Shown: piece after piece, positions 49,233 through 58,914 of the stretch
Numbering within the stretch: the first letter of the stretch is position 1
Layout of the letters: each line of letters starts with the position of its first letter
Position numbers and translations under genes: made by a program
The notes under the pieces: generated by a model
Told to the model about the DNA's origin: nothing
The model's database searches: none
The model's input: the letters and a program-made list of their open reading frames with translations, nothing else
Assembly (NCBI RefSeq): GCF_007109405.1
Contig: NZ_VJOY01000012.1
Location: 62,001-126,000, forward strand
Direction: 5' to 3'
Source of the DNA: Pseudomonas mangiferae
Lineage (GTDB): Bacteria > Pseudomonadota > Gammaproteobacteria > Pseudomonadales > Pseudomonadaceae
DNA: 64,000 bases

Positions 49233-49871
49233 TCAATCGTCGCTGGTCTTGTCCGGGTACTCGCACAGGTCTTCGATGCGGCAGCTGCCGCAGCGGGGCT
49301 TGCGGGCCTGGCAGACGTAGCGGCCGTGGAGGATCAGCCAGTGGTGGGCATCCAGGAGGAACTCCTTGGGCACCACCTTCATCAGCTTGCGCTCCACCTC
49401 CACCACGTTCTTCCCGGGGGCCAGGCGGGTGCGGTTGCTGACCCGGAAGATGTGGGTGTCCACCGCCATCACCGGGTGGCGGAAGGCCGTGTTGAGCACC
49501 ACGTTGGCGGTCTTGCGGCCGACACCCGGCAGCGCTTCCAGGGCCTCGCGGTCGTCCGGCACCTCGCCGCCATGGCGCTCGATCAGTTGGCGGCAGGTCT
49601 CGATGACGTTCTTCGCCTTGCTGTTGTACAGGCCGATGGTCTTGATGTAGTCGGACAGGCCCTCCACCCCCAGGTCGAGGATGGCCTGGGGCGTGTTGGC
49701 CACCGGGTACAGCCGGGCCGTGGCCTTGTTCACCCCTACATCGGTGGCCTGGGCAGAGAGGATCACCGCGATCAGCAGCTCGAAAGGGCTGCTGTAGGCC
49801 AGTTCGGTCCGGGGTTCCGGGTTGTCTTCCCGCAGGCGGCGGAAGATTTCGTAGCGTTTCTCGGCGTTCAT
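49233..49871 (-). CDS. nth: Endonuclease III
   Basis: 212-aa base-excision-repair glycosylase/AP lyase. HhH motif LPGVGRKTANVVL with the catalytic Lys, the following AVDTHIFRVSNR with catalytic Asp, and the iron-sulfur cluster motif C-x6-C-x2-C-x5-C (CQARKPRCGSCRIEDLC) are complete. It starts nine bases after rnfE and ends the rnf operon, the standard arrangement in gammaproteobacteria. Confidence 0.97.
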   Translation of the reverse strand: MNAEKRYEIFRRLREDNPEPRTELAYSSPFELLIAVILSAQATDVGVNKATARLYPVANTPQAILDLGVEGLSDYIKTIGLYNSKAKNVIETCRQLIERHGGEVPDDREALEALPGVGRKTANVVLNTAFRHPVMAVDTHIFRVSNRTRLAPGKNVVEVERKLMKVVPKEFLLDAHHWLILHGRYVCQARKPRCGSCRIEDLCEYPDKTSDD

Positions 49872-49880
49872 GGCGATGGG

Positions 49881-50429
49881 TCAGGGCTTCCACAGGGTTT
49901 TCGCGGCCAGCAGCAGGCCGAGCAGGATCAGGCCGCCGGGCGCCAGGCTGGCCAGGGGCAGGCCGGCGATAGGCAGCGAGAGGCCGGCATCGCCGTGGCC
50001 GGTGAGCCAGCCGGCCCCGGCCAGCAGCGTACCCTGGCCGAGGGCTTCGCGGAGCAGGCCCAGCAGCGGAGCCAGCAGGGCGAAGCCCAGCACGTCGCCG
50101 ATCCCCGGCGCCGGGGCGTGGTCCTGCGGCAGGCTGCAGGCCACGGCGGGCGGCACCAGCAGGGCCAGCCAGGGTTGCAGGCCGGCGGCCAGGGGATAGG
50201 CGAAGGCCTGCAGCAGCAGGTCGGCCAGGCTGGCGAGGGTGAGGGCGGCCACCAGCACCCAGGCGGGCCCGCCGCTGCCGGGCAGCCGCCCGCGAACATA
50301 GCGCCCGGCCAGGTGGCTGCCCCCCAGCACCAATAGGCCGGCCAGACCCAAGGCCAGGCCGTCGAGGCCGCGGCAGGTGCCTCCCAGCAGGGCGGGCAGG
50401 GCCAGGAGCAGCAGGCGCGCGCGGTTCAT
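49881..50429 (-). CDS. rnfE: Rnf/Rsx electron transport complex subunit E
   Basis: 182-aa membrane protein with about five to six helices (ALPALLGGTCRGLDGLALGL then LAGLLVLGG; LLQAFAYPLAAGLQPWLALL). RnfE and RnfA are homologous membrane subunits that form the core iron-sulfur channel. Conserved Gly-Cys near the N-terminus (GGTCRG). Sequence is more diverged and shorter than E. coli RsxE (about 230 aa). Start overlaps the rnfG stop. Confidence 0.8.
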   Translation of the reverse strand: MNRARLLLLALPALLGGTCRGLDGLALGLAGLLVLGGSHLAGRYVRGRLPGSGGPAWVLVAALTLASLADLLLQAFAYPLAAGLQPWLALLVPPAVACSLPQDHAPAPGIGDVLGFALLAPLLGLLREALGQGTLLAGAGWLTGHGDAGLSLPIAGLPLASLAPGGLILLGLLLAAKTLWKP

Positions 50430-50989
50430 GGCGTGTCTCCGGCCAGCAGGGCGTCGCGATGGGCGTCGAAGAAGCGCAAGGCACGTTGCAGCGCGTCGGT
50501 GACCGCCCGGGAGGTGACGGTGGCGCCGGCGATCTGGTCGGCCGCTCCCAGGCTGTCCGGACGGCGGTTTTGCAGGCCGTGCAGCCAGCCGACGTGACGG
50601 GCGAGATCACCGAGGCCCGGGGTCTCGTGCTGTTCCAGCACCTTCACGCCGACCAGACGGCCGTCCCGGTCGATCGCCACCCACAGGCGGATCGGTCCTT
50701 CGTAGCCGTCGGCGCTGACCGGCAGCAGTACCGCCTGCGCCATGCCGGCGCGGCGGGCCTGGTAGCCGGGCGCGGCGTCGGCATTGCCCAGCAGGCCGCC
50801 AGCGGGCAGGGCGACGGGGTGGTCCAGCGGGCGGTCGTCGTGCAGCTCGGCCGGCAGCAGGTCGAACAGGGCGCGCTCGGCGGCGGCCTGGCGCTGGGCG
50901 GCGATCCGCGGCGCCAGCAGCAGCGCCACCAGCAGGCACAGCAGCACGCCGGCGCCAGCCAGCGACAGGGGCGCCATCGCCCTACGCAT
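50426..50989 (-). CDS. rnfG: Rnf complex subunit G (FMN-binding)
   Basis: 187-aa protein: N-terminal membrane helix (about 7-27, LAGAGVLLCLLVALLLAP) and an FMN-binding domain with the covalent flavin site DQIAGATVTSRAV (Thr in AGATVT). Also VWVAIDRDGRLVGVKVLEQH and ETPGLGD typical of RnfG/NqrC. Faces the periplasm. Overlaps rnfD by eight bases and rnfE by four. Confidence 0.88.
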   Translation of the reverse strand: MRRAMAPLSLAGAGVLLCLLVALLLAPRIAAQRQAAAERALFDLLPAELHDDRPLDHPVALPAGGLLGNADAAPGYQARRAGMAQAVLLPVSADGYEGPIRLWVAIDRDGRLVGVKVLEQHETPGLGDLARHVGWLHGLQNRRPDSLGAADQIAGATVTSRAVTDALQRALRFFDAHRDALLAGDTP

Positions 50990-52001
50990 CGGCGGGCGCT
51001 CCGCGACTCGCCAGCCGCTCCAGGCCGGGCAGCGCCAGGTTCATCAGCAGCACGGCGAAGGCCAGCCCGTCGGGGTGGTGGCCGGCTACCCGGATGAGGT
51101 AGGTGAGCAGGCCCACCCCGGCACCGAACAACCAGCGCGCGCGAACGCTGCGCGGACCGCTGACTGGTTCAGTGACGATGAAGAAGGCGCCGAGCATGGT
51201 GGCGCCGGCGAACAGGTGGAACAGCGGCGAGCCGTGGGAATCCGAGCCGGCGCCGTTCCAGCCCAGCAGGCTGGCAAGGAACAGGCTGCCCAGCAGGGCC
51301 GCCGGCGTCTGCCAGGGAATCACCCGGCGCCACAGGAGGTACAGCCCGCCCAGCAGGAAGGCCAGGTTCACCGCTTCGCCGAGCCGCCCCGCCACATGGC
51401 CGAAGGCGGGGTCCCCGGCGAACAGCTCGTCCAGGGTCAGGCGGTCGTTGTGGCGCACCCGGTCGAGCACCGTGGCCTGGCTCCAGCCGTCGATGTCCGG
51501 CGCCAGGCCGAGAACCCGCTGCACCGCCGGCCAGGCGTCGTGGGCCGCCGCCGGTGCGGGCCACTGGTTCATGGCGGCAGGAAAGCTCGCCAGGACGAAG
51601 GCATAGCCCAGCATGGCCGGGTTCAGCGGGTTGCGGCCGAAACCGCCGAACAGCGCCTTGCCACCCAGGCTGGCCATTGCCGAGGCGCTCACCGCCAGCC
51701 ACCACGGGCCTTGGGCCGGCAGGGCCACAGCCAGCAGCAGCGCGCTCACCAGGCCACTGCCTTCGGCCAGCGGCGGCCAGCCGAGCAGGGCGCGCTCGGC
51801 CGGGCAGCGGGGTTGGCCGGCCAGGCGTCGCACCGCTGCCTCGCAGAACAGGTGGGTGGCGACGCACAGGCCCAGCTGCAGGGCCACGCCGAGGCCCTGC
51901 ATCGCCAGCAGGACCAGCAGCCCCGGCAGGCAGGCGAGCAGCACCGCGCTCATGGCCGGGCGCGGGTCGAGGCCGAGGGGGTCAGTCGGCGCGGTGGTCA
52001 T
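50982..52001 (-). CDS. rnfD: Rnf complex subunit D (FMN-binding membrane subunit)
   Basis: 339-aa membrane protein with nine or ten helices and the flavinylation motif [20 protein letters not shown] (Thr in AGATM). Also [20 protein letters not shown], the conserved loop of RnfD/NqrB. Start ATG at 52001 lies 20 bases inside the end of rnfB. It follows rnfB directly, where rnfC would normally intervene. Confidence 0.9.
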   Translation of the reverse strand: MTTAPTDPLGLDPRPAMSAVLLACLPGLLVLLAMQGLGVALQLGLCVATHLFCEAAVRRLAGQPRCPAERALLGWPPLAEGSGLVSALLLAVALPAQGPWWLAVSASAMASLGGKALFGGFGRNPLNPAMLGYAFVLASFPAAMNQWPAPAAAHDAWPAVQRVLGLAPDIDGWSQATVLDRVRHNDRLTLDELFAGDPAFGHVAGRLGEAVNLAFLLGGLYLLWRRVIPWQTPAALLGSLFLASLLGWNGAGSDSHGSPLFHLFAGATMLGAFFIVTEPVSGPRSVRARWLFGAGVGLLTYLIRVAGHHPDGLAFAVLLMNLALPGLERLASRGAPADA

Positions 52002-53349
52002 TCAGGCGGCTCTCGGCCCGGACCAGGCGCTGGCGGGCCCGCTCCAGGGCGACGGGGTCCGGCGGTTCGCGGCGCGTCTGGACCTGCAGCTCGGCGCGGG
52101 CGTAGGCCAGTTCGGTCTTGAGGGCACGTTGCTCGGCGTCGACCGGGCGCTTGTCGATGCGCTGCAGCGCCGGCGGCGGCCGCCCGCAGGCGGCCTCGGC
52201 GGCGTGCAGGGCCTGCTCGGCGTCGGCCAGGGCCTGGCGCAGGGCGGTGCCGTCCTCGCCGCGCTGCTCGGCTTCGCGCAGAGCGGCGCGGCGGGTGACG
52301 TAGGCCACCTTGGCCTGTTTCAGCGCCTCGCTGCCGGCGGCCGGTGGCGTGTCGGGCTGGAGTTGGCGCAGGGCGGCATCCGCCCGCTCGGCGTCCTCCC
52401 GCAGGGTGTCGAGCTGGGCCTGCTGTTGCGCGTCCGGGGTCGCGCCGAAGCGCTTCTGCGCCTTGAGGAACTGGGCCCGGCCCATGGCGGCGGCGATGCG
52501 CGCCTGCTTGAGGGCATCGCCCTGACTGGCCACCGCCGGTGTATCGGGGGCGGCCGGCGCGGCCAGGGCCGCATCCAGGGCCGCCTGGGCGGCGTCGGCG
52601 GCCTGCTGCAGCGCCTGCACCTGGGCCGCGAGGGTATCCCCGCCATGACGCTCCAACTGCTTGCGGGCCTTCTCCAGGGCAACCCGGGCCATGGCCGCCT
52701 CGATGCGCAGGCGCTTGGCCCGCTCGCCGTCGCCGGCGGCCTGCCGGGCGCGTACCCGCGCCAGGGCGGCGTCCAGGGGCTGGGCCGCAGGCGCCGGGGC
52801 GGCGGCGAGCGGATTGCCCGCGGGTGAGCGGCGCGCCCGTTCCGCCTGGCGCTGGGCCTCGTCGCGCCGCAGGCGGGCCTGGCGCTGCCGGTAGCGCTGG
52901 CGGAAGTGCCCGGCGCGGGCGCGCTGGGCCTCGGCGGCCGGCGCCGCGAGGGGAAGCAGGTCGATGCAGTCCACCGGGCAGGGCGCGACGCACAGGTCGC
53001 AGCCGGTGCATTCGTCCCGCAGCACCGTGTGCATCAGCCGCGCGGCGCCGACGATGGCGTCCACCGGGCAGGCCTGGATGCACTTGGTGCAGCCGATGCA
53101 TTCCGCCTCGCGGATGAACGCCACCTGGGCGGGTGTCGGCCCGTCCGCGGCGTCCAGGGGCAGTGGCGGACGCTCCAGCAGGCGGGCCAGGGCGGCGATG
53201 GTGGCCTGGCCGCCGGGTGGGCATTTGTTGATCGCCTCGCCCCGGGCGATGCCTTCGGCATAGGGCAGGCAGGCGGGGTGCCCGCACTTGCCGCACTGGG
53301 TCTGGGGCAGCAGGGCGTCGATGGCCTGGATGCGCGCGGCGTCGCTCAT
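51982..53349 (-). CDS. rnfB: RnfB iron-sulfur subunit with long RnfC-like repeat tail
   Basis: 455-aa protein. The N-terminal 150 residues are RnfB: cluster motif Cys19/22/27/43 ([19 protein letters not shown]) and two 4Fe-4S ferredoxin motifs ([24 protein letters not shown]). The usual N-terminal membrane helix is missing. The remaining 290 residues are Ala/Arg/Gln-rich helical repeats ([60 protein letters not shown]) like the C-terminal repeats of RnfC. Start ATG at 53349 overlaps the rnfA stop. Similar RnfB forms are, as I recall, found in other pseudomonads that lack RnfC. Confidence 0.85.
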   Translation of the reverse strand: MSDAARIQAIDALLPQTQCGKCGHPACLPYAEGIARGEAINKCPPGGQATIAALARLLERPPLPLDAADGPTPAQVAFIREAECIGCTKCIQACPVDAIVGAARLMHTVLRDECTGCDLCVAPCPVDCIDLLPLAAPAAEAQRARAGHFRQRYRQRQARLRRDEAQRQAERARRSPAGNPLAAAPAPAAQPLDAALARVRARQAAGDGERAKRLRIEAAMARVALEKARKQLERHGGDTLAAQVQALQQAADAAQAALDAALAAPAAPDTPAVASQGDALKQARIAAAMGRAQFLKAQKRFGATPDAQQQAQLDTLREDAERADAALRQLQPDTPPAAGSEALKQAKVAYVTRRAALREAEQRGEDGTALRQALADAEQALHAAEAACGRPPPALQRIDKRPVDAEQRALKTELAYARAELQVQTRREPPDPVALERARQRLVRAESRLNDHRAD

Positions 53350-53891
53350 GGCAGCACCCCGTCGAGGCCCAGCAGTGCCAGGCCCAGCAGGCCGGTGCCG
53401 ATCAACAGGGCCGGCGCGCCCTGCAAGGCGCGCGGCAGGTGCGCGCGGGGCAGGCGCGCCTGCAGGTCGGCGGACACCTGCACCAGCAGCCAGAAGCCCA
53501 GGCCCAGGGTCGCTCCCATGGCCAGTGCGGCCAGTAGGTCGGGTTGGTGAATCGCCCCTTGCATCGCCCCCAGGCCGGCGCCGTTCAGCACCACCGGGAG
53601 CAGGCCGGGGGCCGCGGCGGGGCGCAGGCGGCGCTGCAGGGCGACGCTCGCCCAGGCCAGGGCCAGCAGCAGCGGGACCTGCAGGAACAGGCGCAGTGCC
53701 TGCAACGGCGAGGAGGCCGACAGCCCGGCCTCCAGGCACCAGGCTGCGGGCGCGGCCAGGGTCGCCAGCAGGGCGGTGGCCGGCCCCAGGGCGCGGACCC
53801 GGGCGGGGGTGGCGTCCGCCGGCGCGTCGAGGCCCACCAGCACATGGCTGGCCAGCACGGCGCCCAGCAGCAGGGGGAGGAGGTCGGTCAT
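53346..53891 (-). CDS. rnfA: Rnf/Rsx electron transport complex subunit A
   Basis: 181-aa membrane protein with about six helices ([20 protein letters not shown] at the N-terminus; [35 protein letters not shown]). RnfA is homologous to RnfE. Somewhat shorter than the usual 193 aa and clearly diverged: the classic NNPVLVQ-type N-terminal motif and the core Cys are not evident (a HVLVGLDA segment is in its place). ATG at 53891 chosen; first gene of the rnfABDGE-nth operon. Confidence 0.75.
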   Translation of the reverse strand: MTDLLPLLLGAVLASHVLVGLDAPADATPARVRALGPATALLATLAAPAAWCLEAGLSASSPLQALRLFLQVPLLLALAWASVALQRRLRPAAAPGLLPVVLNGAGLGAMQGAIHQPDLLAALAMGATLGLGFWLLVQVSADLQARLPRAHLPRALQGAPALLIGTGLLGLALLGLDGVLP

Positions 53892-53969
53892 GCGCGCAGG
53901 GATAGGGTGGAGGGACCGCGCATTATCCGGGATGCGGCGGACCGCGTACACCCGCGGCCGCCGCAGGGT

Positions 53970-54818
53970 TCAGGGACGCGGCGGCGGGTCGCGGCGACGG
54001 ACCGCCCGGCGCCAGAGGGCGCGCAGCAGCAGAGCCAGGGGGAACAGCAGGACCAGGAACGGCAGGCCGTAGACCAGCATTTGCAAGGCCTGGAGCGTGC
54101 CTTCGGTCAGGGTGTCCAGCAGGTTGCCCGTCGCCTCGCCCAGGCGGGCCAGGCGCCCGGCGGGCGCGCGGTCGGCGCTGAAGTCCACGGTCAGCCGGTT
54201 GGTGGCGATGCGTTGGCGCAGGCGCTCGGCGTCCCGCTGGACGTCGGCCAGTTGGGTCTCGACGTCGGCCAGCTCCCGGGCCACCCCCAGCAGGTCGGCC
54301 ACCGCCAGGTCCTGGCGGGCCTGGTAGCCCTGCAGGAGGGTACGCTGGCGCTGCAGGCGTTCCAGGCGCTGGTCGGTGTCGCCGACGGCCTGGGCCAGGT
54401 CCTCGGCGCGGCTGGACCGGCTTTCCAGGGTGGCGTCCTGGGCGGCCAGGGCCACCAGCTTGTCCACCGCTTCCGGCGCCGTGCGCACGCTCACCTGGGC
54501 CGAGGGGTAGGCCCCGCTGCTGCGCTCCAGGCCCAGCAGGTCGCAGGGGCCGAAGCGTTCCTCGGTGCAGGCGTTGCGCAGGGCATCGAGGCGCTCATCC
54601 AGCCGCTCCGCGGCGATGCGTACCGCCACCTGGTGTTCGTACGCCAGGTACGCGCCGGCTTTGGCCTGCTCGCCGCTCAGCAGCGGGGCGGCTTCCGGGG
54701 CGGCGGCCGGCCCGCGCGGGGCCGCGTCGTGCCCAGCGGAGCAGCCGGCCAGGAGCAGCGGTGCCACCAGCAGGGCGCCGGCCAGCGCTTTCGTCAGCCT
54801 CCGCGCCATGGGCCTCAT
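53970..54818 (-). CDS. DUF4349 lipoprotein with coiled coil
   Basis: 282-aa lipoprotein: signal with lipobox LLAGC (Cys about residue 26 from the upstream ATG), a DUF4349 domain with a long coiled coil (about 130-215; [40 protein letters not shown]) and a C-terminal membrane helix ([20 protein letters not shown]) followed by a basic tail. Function of the family is unknown. ATG at 54818 overlaps the metG stop (ATGA); an alternative ATG is three codons later at 54809. Transcribed with metG. Confidence 0.82.
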   Translation of the reverse strand: MRPMARRLTKALAGALLVAPLLLAGCSAGHDAAPRGPAAAPEAAPLLSGEQAKAGAYLAYEHQVAVRIAAERLDERLDALRNACTEERFGPCDLLGLERSSGAYPSAQVSVRTAPEAVDKLVALAAQDATLESRSSRAEDLAQAVGDTDQRLERLQRQRTLLQGYQARQDLAVADLLGVARELADVETQLADVQRDAERLRQRIATNRLTVDFSADRAPAGRLARLGEATGNLLDTLTEGTLQALQMLVYGLPFLVLLFPLALLLRALWRRAVRRRDPPPRP

Positions 54819-56851
54819 TTCACCCGCTGGCCGGGCCGGGCGCCGCTGTCCGGGCTCAGCAGGTAGATCTCCTCGCCGCCGGGGCCGGCCGCCAGGACCA
54901 TGCCCTCGGAGACGCCGAACTTCATCTTGCGCGCCGCCAGGTTGGCCACGTAGAGGGTCAGGCGGCCTTCCAGCGCGCTCGGGTCCGGGTACGCGCTCTT
55001 GATGCCGGAGAACACGTTGCGCTTGGCATCGCCGATGTCCAGGGTCAGGCGCAGCAGCTTGTCGGCACCCTCGACGAACTCGCATTTCTCGATCAGGGCG
55101 ATGCGCAGGTCCACCGCGGCGAACGCGTCGAAGGCGATCTCCGCCGCCAGCGGCTCCTTCTTCAGCTCGCCGTTGCCCGCCGGCGCGTCGCTGGCGGCGG
55201 CCAGGTCTTCCCGGGAGGCGGCGACCATGGCCTCCACCTTCGCCGGCTCGATGCGGGTGAGCAGCGGGGTGAAGGCGTTCAGGGTGTGGTCGGTGAGGCG
55301 GGTCAGGTGGTCGTCCCAGGCGAGCGGGGCGACGTTGAGGAACGCCTCGGCGTCCGCCGCCAGTTTCGGCAGCACCGGCTTGAGGAAGATCACCAGCAGG
55401 CGGAACAGGTTGATCCCCGCCGCGCAGATCGCCTGCACCTCGTCCTGCTTGCCCTCCTGCTTGGCCAGGGCCCAGGGCGCCTTGTCGGCGATCCAGGCGT
55501 TGGCGCGGTCGGCCAGCGCCATGATCTCGCGCATGGCGCGGGAGAAGTCGCGGGCCTCGTAGGCGTCGGCGATGGCCGGCGCGGCCTGGCGGAACGCCTC
55601 GCTCAGGGCCGGCGCGGCGTCGCCGCCCACCAGCACCCCGGCGTTGCCCTTGTGGACGAAGCCGGCGCAGCGGCTGGCGATGTTCACCACCTTGCCCACC
55701 AGGTCGGAATTGACCTTCTGCACGAAGTCATCGAGGTTCAGGTCCAGGTCGTCCACCCCGCGGCCCAGCTTCGCCGCGTAGTAGTAGCGCAGGTATTCCG
55801 GGTTGAGGTGGTCGAGGTAGGTGCGCGCGCGAATGAAGGTGCCGCGGGACTTGGACATCTTCTGCCCGTTCACCGTCAGGTAGCCGTGCACGTGGATGCC
55901 GGTGGGCTTGCGGTAGCCGGCACCTTCGAGCATGGCCGGCCAGAACAGCGCGTGGAAGTTGACGATGTCCTTGCCGATGAAGTGGTACAGCTCGGCCTCG
56001 GAGTCCTTGTTCCAGAACGCGTCGAAGTCCAGTTCCGGGGTGCGGTCGCAGAGGTTCCGGAAGCTGGCCATGTAGCCGATGGGCGCGTCCAGCCAGACGT
56101 AGAAATACTTGCCCGGTTCGTCCGGGATCTCGAAGCCGAAGTAGGGGGCGTCGCGGGAGATGTCCCACTCCTGCAGGCCGGCGTCGAGCCATTCGGCGAT
56201 CTTGTTGGCCACCGCTTCCTGCAGGGTGCCGCTGCGGGTCCAGCCTTCCAGCATGGCCTGGAAGTCCGGCAGCTTGAAGAAGAAGTGCTTGGAGTCGCGC
56301 AGCTCGGGCGTGGCGCCGGAGATGGCCGACTTGGGGTTCTTCAGTTCGGTGGGCGCGTAGGTGGCGCCGCACTTCTCGCAGTTGTCGCCGTACTGGTCCT
56401 CGGCCGCGCACTTGGGGCAGGTGCCCTTGATGAAGCGGTCCGCCAGGAACATGCCCTTGTCCGGGTCGAAGTACTGGGTCACCGAGCGGGTGGCGATGTG
56501 CCCGGCGTCCCGCAGCTTCAGGTAGATGGCCTCCGACAGCGCGCGGTTCTCGTCGCAGTGGGTGGAGTGGAAATTGTCGAAGGCCACGCCGAAGTCGGCG
56601 AAGTCGGCACTGTGCTCGGCCTGCACGCCGGCGATCAGCTGCTCCGGGGTGATGCCCTGCTTTTCCGCCCGCAGCATGATCGCCGAACCGTGGGCGTCGT
56701 CGGCGCAGACATAGATGCACTGGTGGCCGCGCAGTCGCTGGAAGCGGGCCCAGACGTCGGTCTGGATGTATTCCACCATGTGGCCGAGATGGATCGAACC
56801 GTTGGCGTAGGGCAGGGCGCTGGTGACGAGGATCTGGCGGGTCTTGGACAT
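54815..56851 (-). CDS. metG: Methionyl-tRNA synthetase
   Basis: 678-aa class I synthetase. HIGH-type motif HLGH in [16 protein letters not shown] motif KMSKSRGTF, zinc-knuckle cysteines [18 protein letters not shown], and the C-terminal tRNA-binding domain (about 575-678, [20 protein letters not shown]) of the long bacterial form. Divergent from mrp, as in P. aeruginosa. Confidence 0.97.
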   Translation of the reverse strand: MSKTRQILVTSALPYANGSIHLGHMVEYIQTDVWARFQRLRGHQCIYVCADDAHGSAIMLRAEKQGITPEQLIAGVQAEHSADFADFGVAFDNFHSTHCDENRALSEAIYLKLRDAGHIATRSVTQYFDPDKGMFLADRFIKGTCPKCAAEDQYGDNCEKCGATYAPTELKNPKSAISGATPELRDSKHFFFKLPDFQAMLEGWTRSGTLQEAVANKIAEWLDAGLQEWDISRDAPYFGFEIPDEPGKYFYVWLDAPIGYMASFRNLCDRTPELDFDAFWNKDSEAELYHFIGKDIVNFHALFWPAMLEGAGYRKPTGIHVHGYLTVNGQKMSKSRGTFIRARTYLDHLNPEYLRYYYAAKLGRGVDDLDLNLDDFVQKVNSDLVGKVVNIASRCAGFVHKGNAGVLVGGDAAPALSEAFRQAAPAIADAYEARDFSRAMREIMALADRANAWIADKAPWALAKQEGKQDEVQAICAAGINLFRLLVIFLKPVLPKLAADAEAFLNVAPLAWDDHLTRLTDHTLNAFTPLLTRIEPAKVEAMVAASREDLAAASDAPAGNGELKKEPLAAEIAFDAFAAVDLRIALIEKCEFVEGADKLLRLTLDIGDAKRNVFSGIKSAYPDPSALEGRLTLYVANLAARKMKFGVSEGMVLAAGPGGEEIYLLSPDSGARPGQRVK

Positions 56852-57014
56852 GGCGTTCGGCTGTACGGGCTACGGAGGAAAGTCGGCCACTATAAAGGAA
56901 GCCGCGCGGCGCCGGCCACACGCCCGGCGCAAAAGCGGGACGTTGCGCCGCGGCGCCGGGCGGGCGCCGGCTGCTATGATGCCCGCCTGTTTCGCTCAGT
57001 CTTTCGGAGTCGCC

Positions 57015-58106
57015 ATGAGTACCCTGAACCGCGCCACGGTGGAGGCCACCCTCCGCCAGTTCACCGATCCCCATCTCGACCAGGACCCGGTGAGCGCCGG
57101 CTGCCTGCGCGGGGTGGACATCCAGGGCGGGCAGGTGCGCGTTCGGCTCGAACTGGGCTACGCCGCCGGGCTGTTCAAGGGCGGCTGGGCGCAGACCCTG
57201 CAGATGGCCCTGGAGAACCTGGACGGGGTGGAGAGCGCCCGGGTCGAGGTGGACTGCCGGATCGCCGCGCACAAGGCCCAGGACCAGGTGCCGGCCCTGG
57301 CCAACGTGAAGAACGTCATCGCCGTGGCCTCCGGCAAGGGCGGCGTCGGCAAGTCCACCACCGCCGCCAACCTGGCCCTGGCCCTGGCCCGGGAGGGCGC
57401 CCGGGTGGGCATGCTGGACGCGGATATCTACGGCCCCAGCCAGGGCATCATGTTCGGCCTGGCCGAGGGCACCCGGCCCAAGGTGCGCGACGAGAAGTTC
57501 TTCGTGCCCCTGGAGGCCCACGGCGTGCAGGTGATGTCCATGGCCTTCCTCACCGACGACGACACCCCGGTGGTGTGGCGCGGGCCGATGGTCTCCGGTG
57601 CGCTGATCCAACTGATCACCCAGACCGCCTGGGACGACCTGGACTACCTGGTGATCGACATGCCGCCGGGTACCGGTGACATCCACCTGACCCTGGCGCA
57701 GAAGATTCCGGTGTCCGGGGCGGTGATCGTCACCACGCCCCAGGACCTGGCGCTGCTGGACGCGCGCAAGGGCGTGGAGATGTTCCGCAAGGTGAACATC
57801 CCGGTGCTGGGGGTGGTGGAGAACATGTCGGTGCACATCTGCTCCCAGTGCGGCCATGCCGAGCACCTGTTCGGCGAGGGTGGCGGCGAGAAGCTGGCGA
57901 GCCGCTACGGGGTCGACCTGCTGGCCTCGCTGCCGCTGTCCATGGCCATCCGCGAGCAGTCCGACGGCGGCAAGCCCACCACCGTGGCCGACCCGGACAG
58001 CCAGATCGCCATGCTCTATCAGTACATGGCCCGGCGGGTCGGTGCGCGCATCGCCCAGGCCGGCCAGGCGGCGCCGCTGCCGCCCATCGTGGTCAGCGAC
58101 GACTGA
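57015..58106 (+). CDS. apbC: Iron-sulfur cluster carrier ATPase Mrp/ApbC
   Basis: 363-aa P-loop ATPase of the Mrp/NBP35 family that carries and transfers 4Fe-4S clusters. N-terminal MIP18-like domain (about 1-85), Walker [11 protein letters not shown] (about 106-115), LDADIYGPSQG, DMPPGTGD, and the cluster-binding CSQC (Cys276, Cys279). ATG at 57015 with TCGGAGTCGCC before it. Stands alone between metG (divergent) and the alternative complex III operon 146 bases downstream. Confidence 0.95.
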   Translation: MSTLNRATVEATLRQFTDPHLDQDPVSAGCLRGVDIQGGQVRVRLELGYAAGLFKGGWAQTLQMALENLDGVESARVEVDCRIAAHKAQDQVPALANVKNVIAVASGKGGVGKSTTAANLALALAREGARVGMLDADIYGPSQGIMFGLAEGTRPKVRDEKFFVPLEAHGVQVMSMAFLTDDDTPVVWRGPMVSGALIQLITQTAWDDLDYLVIDMPPGTGDIHLTLAQKIPVSGAVIVTTPQDLALLDARKGVEMFRKVNIPVLGVVENMSVHICSQCGHAEHLFGEGGGEKLASRYGVDLLASLPLSMAIREQSDGGKPTTVADPDSQIAMLYQYMARRVGARIAQAGQAAPLPPIVVSDD

Positions 58107-58252
58107 CCCCTCGCCCCGCGTTTCCCGGCGCGGCGTCACCGCCGCGCCTCCCCGCCGATTCCCGCCTGTACGCCCGCGACCTGCAATGGGTCGAACTCGC
58201 CGACGCTTTCGCTGACGAAACATTCTGATTCAACTGCTCAAGGTCATCGGCG

Positions 58253-58909
58253 ATGGCACAGATATTCAGCCGCGCGGCTGACACCTGGTTTCGCGTCGCC
58301 ATGCTCGTCATCGTGGGGGGACTGATCGGTGTGTTCATCGTCGCCATGCTGCTGGAACGCTCCGACTACCAGACCGGCCGCGGCTGGACCGTGGACCAGC
58401 CGGTGCCCTTCAGCCACCAGCACCACGCCGGCGCTCTGCAGATCGACTGCCGCTACTGCCACGCCGGGGTGGAGCGTTCGGCCCGGGCCGGCTTCCCGCC
58501 CACTCACACCTGCATGAGCTGCCACTCGCAGCTGTGGACCCAGGCCGAGATGCTGGCGCCGGTGCGCCGCAGCCTGGAGGAGGACCGTCCGTTGCGCTGG
58601 AACCGGGTGATCAAGCTGCCCGACTACGTGTACTTCCAGCATGACGTCCACGTGCAGTCCGGGGTCGGCTGCGTCAGCTGCCACGGCCAGGTGGACACTA
58701 TGCCCCTGCTGCACAAGGCCGAGCCGCTGAGCATGAGCTTCTGCCTGGAATGCCACCGCGACCCGGCGCCGCGCCTGCAACCCCGGGAAACAGTGGCGGA
58801 CATGGCCTGGCACACCGACGAGGACCGCCGGCACCTCGGCGAACGGCTGATGCGCGAGTACCGGGTCGACCCGGCGGGCCTCACCTCCTGCAGCGTCTGC
58901 CACCGGTGA
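58253..58909 (+). CDS. actA: Alternative complex III subunit A, pentahaem cytochrome c
   Basis: 218-aa protein: N-terminal membrane anchor (about 15-34, VAMLVIVGGLIGVFIVAML), then a periplasmic domain with five CxxCH haem motifs (CRYCH, CMSCH, CVSCH, CLECH, CSVCH). This matches ActA of alternative complex III, the quinol:electron-acceptor oxidoreductase that replaces cytochrome bc1 in some bacteria. First gene of the operon; its stop overlaps a GTG of the next gene. Confidence 0.92.
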   Translation: MAQIFSRAADTWFRVAMLVIVGGLIGVFIVAMLLERSDYQTGRGWTVDQPVPFSHQHHAGALQIDCRYCHAGVERSARAGFPPTHTCMSCHSQLWTQAEMLAPVRRSLEEDRPLRWNRVIKLPDYVYFQHDVHVQSGVGCVSCHGQVDTMPLLHKAEPLSMSFCLECHRDPAPRLQPRETVADMAWHTDEDRRHLGERLMREYRVDPAGLTSCSVCHR

Positions 58910-58914
58910 GCGGC

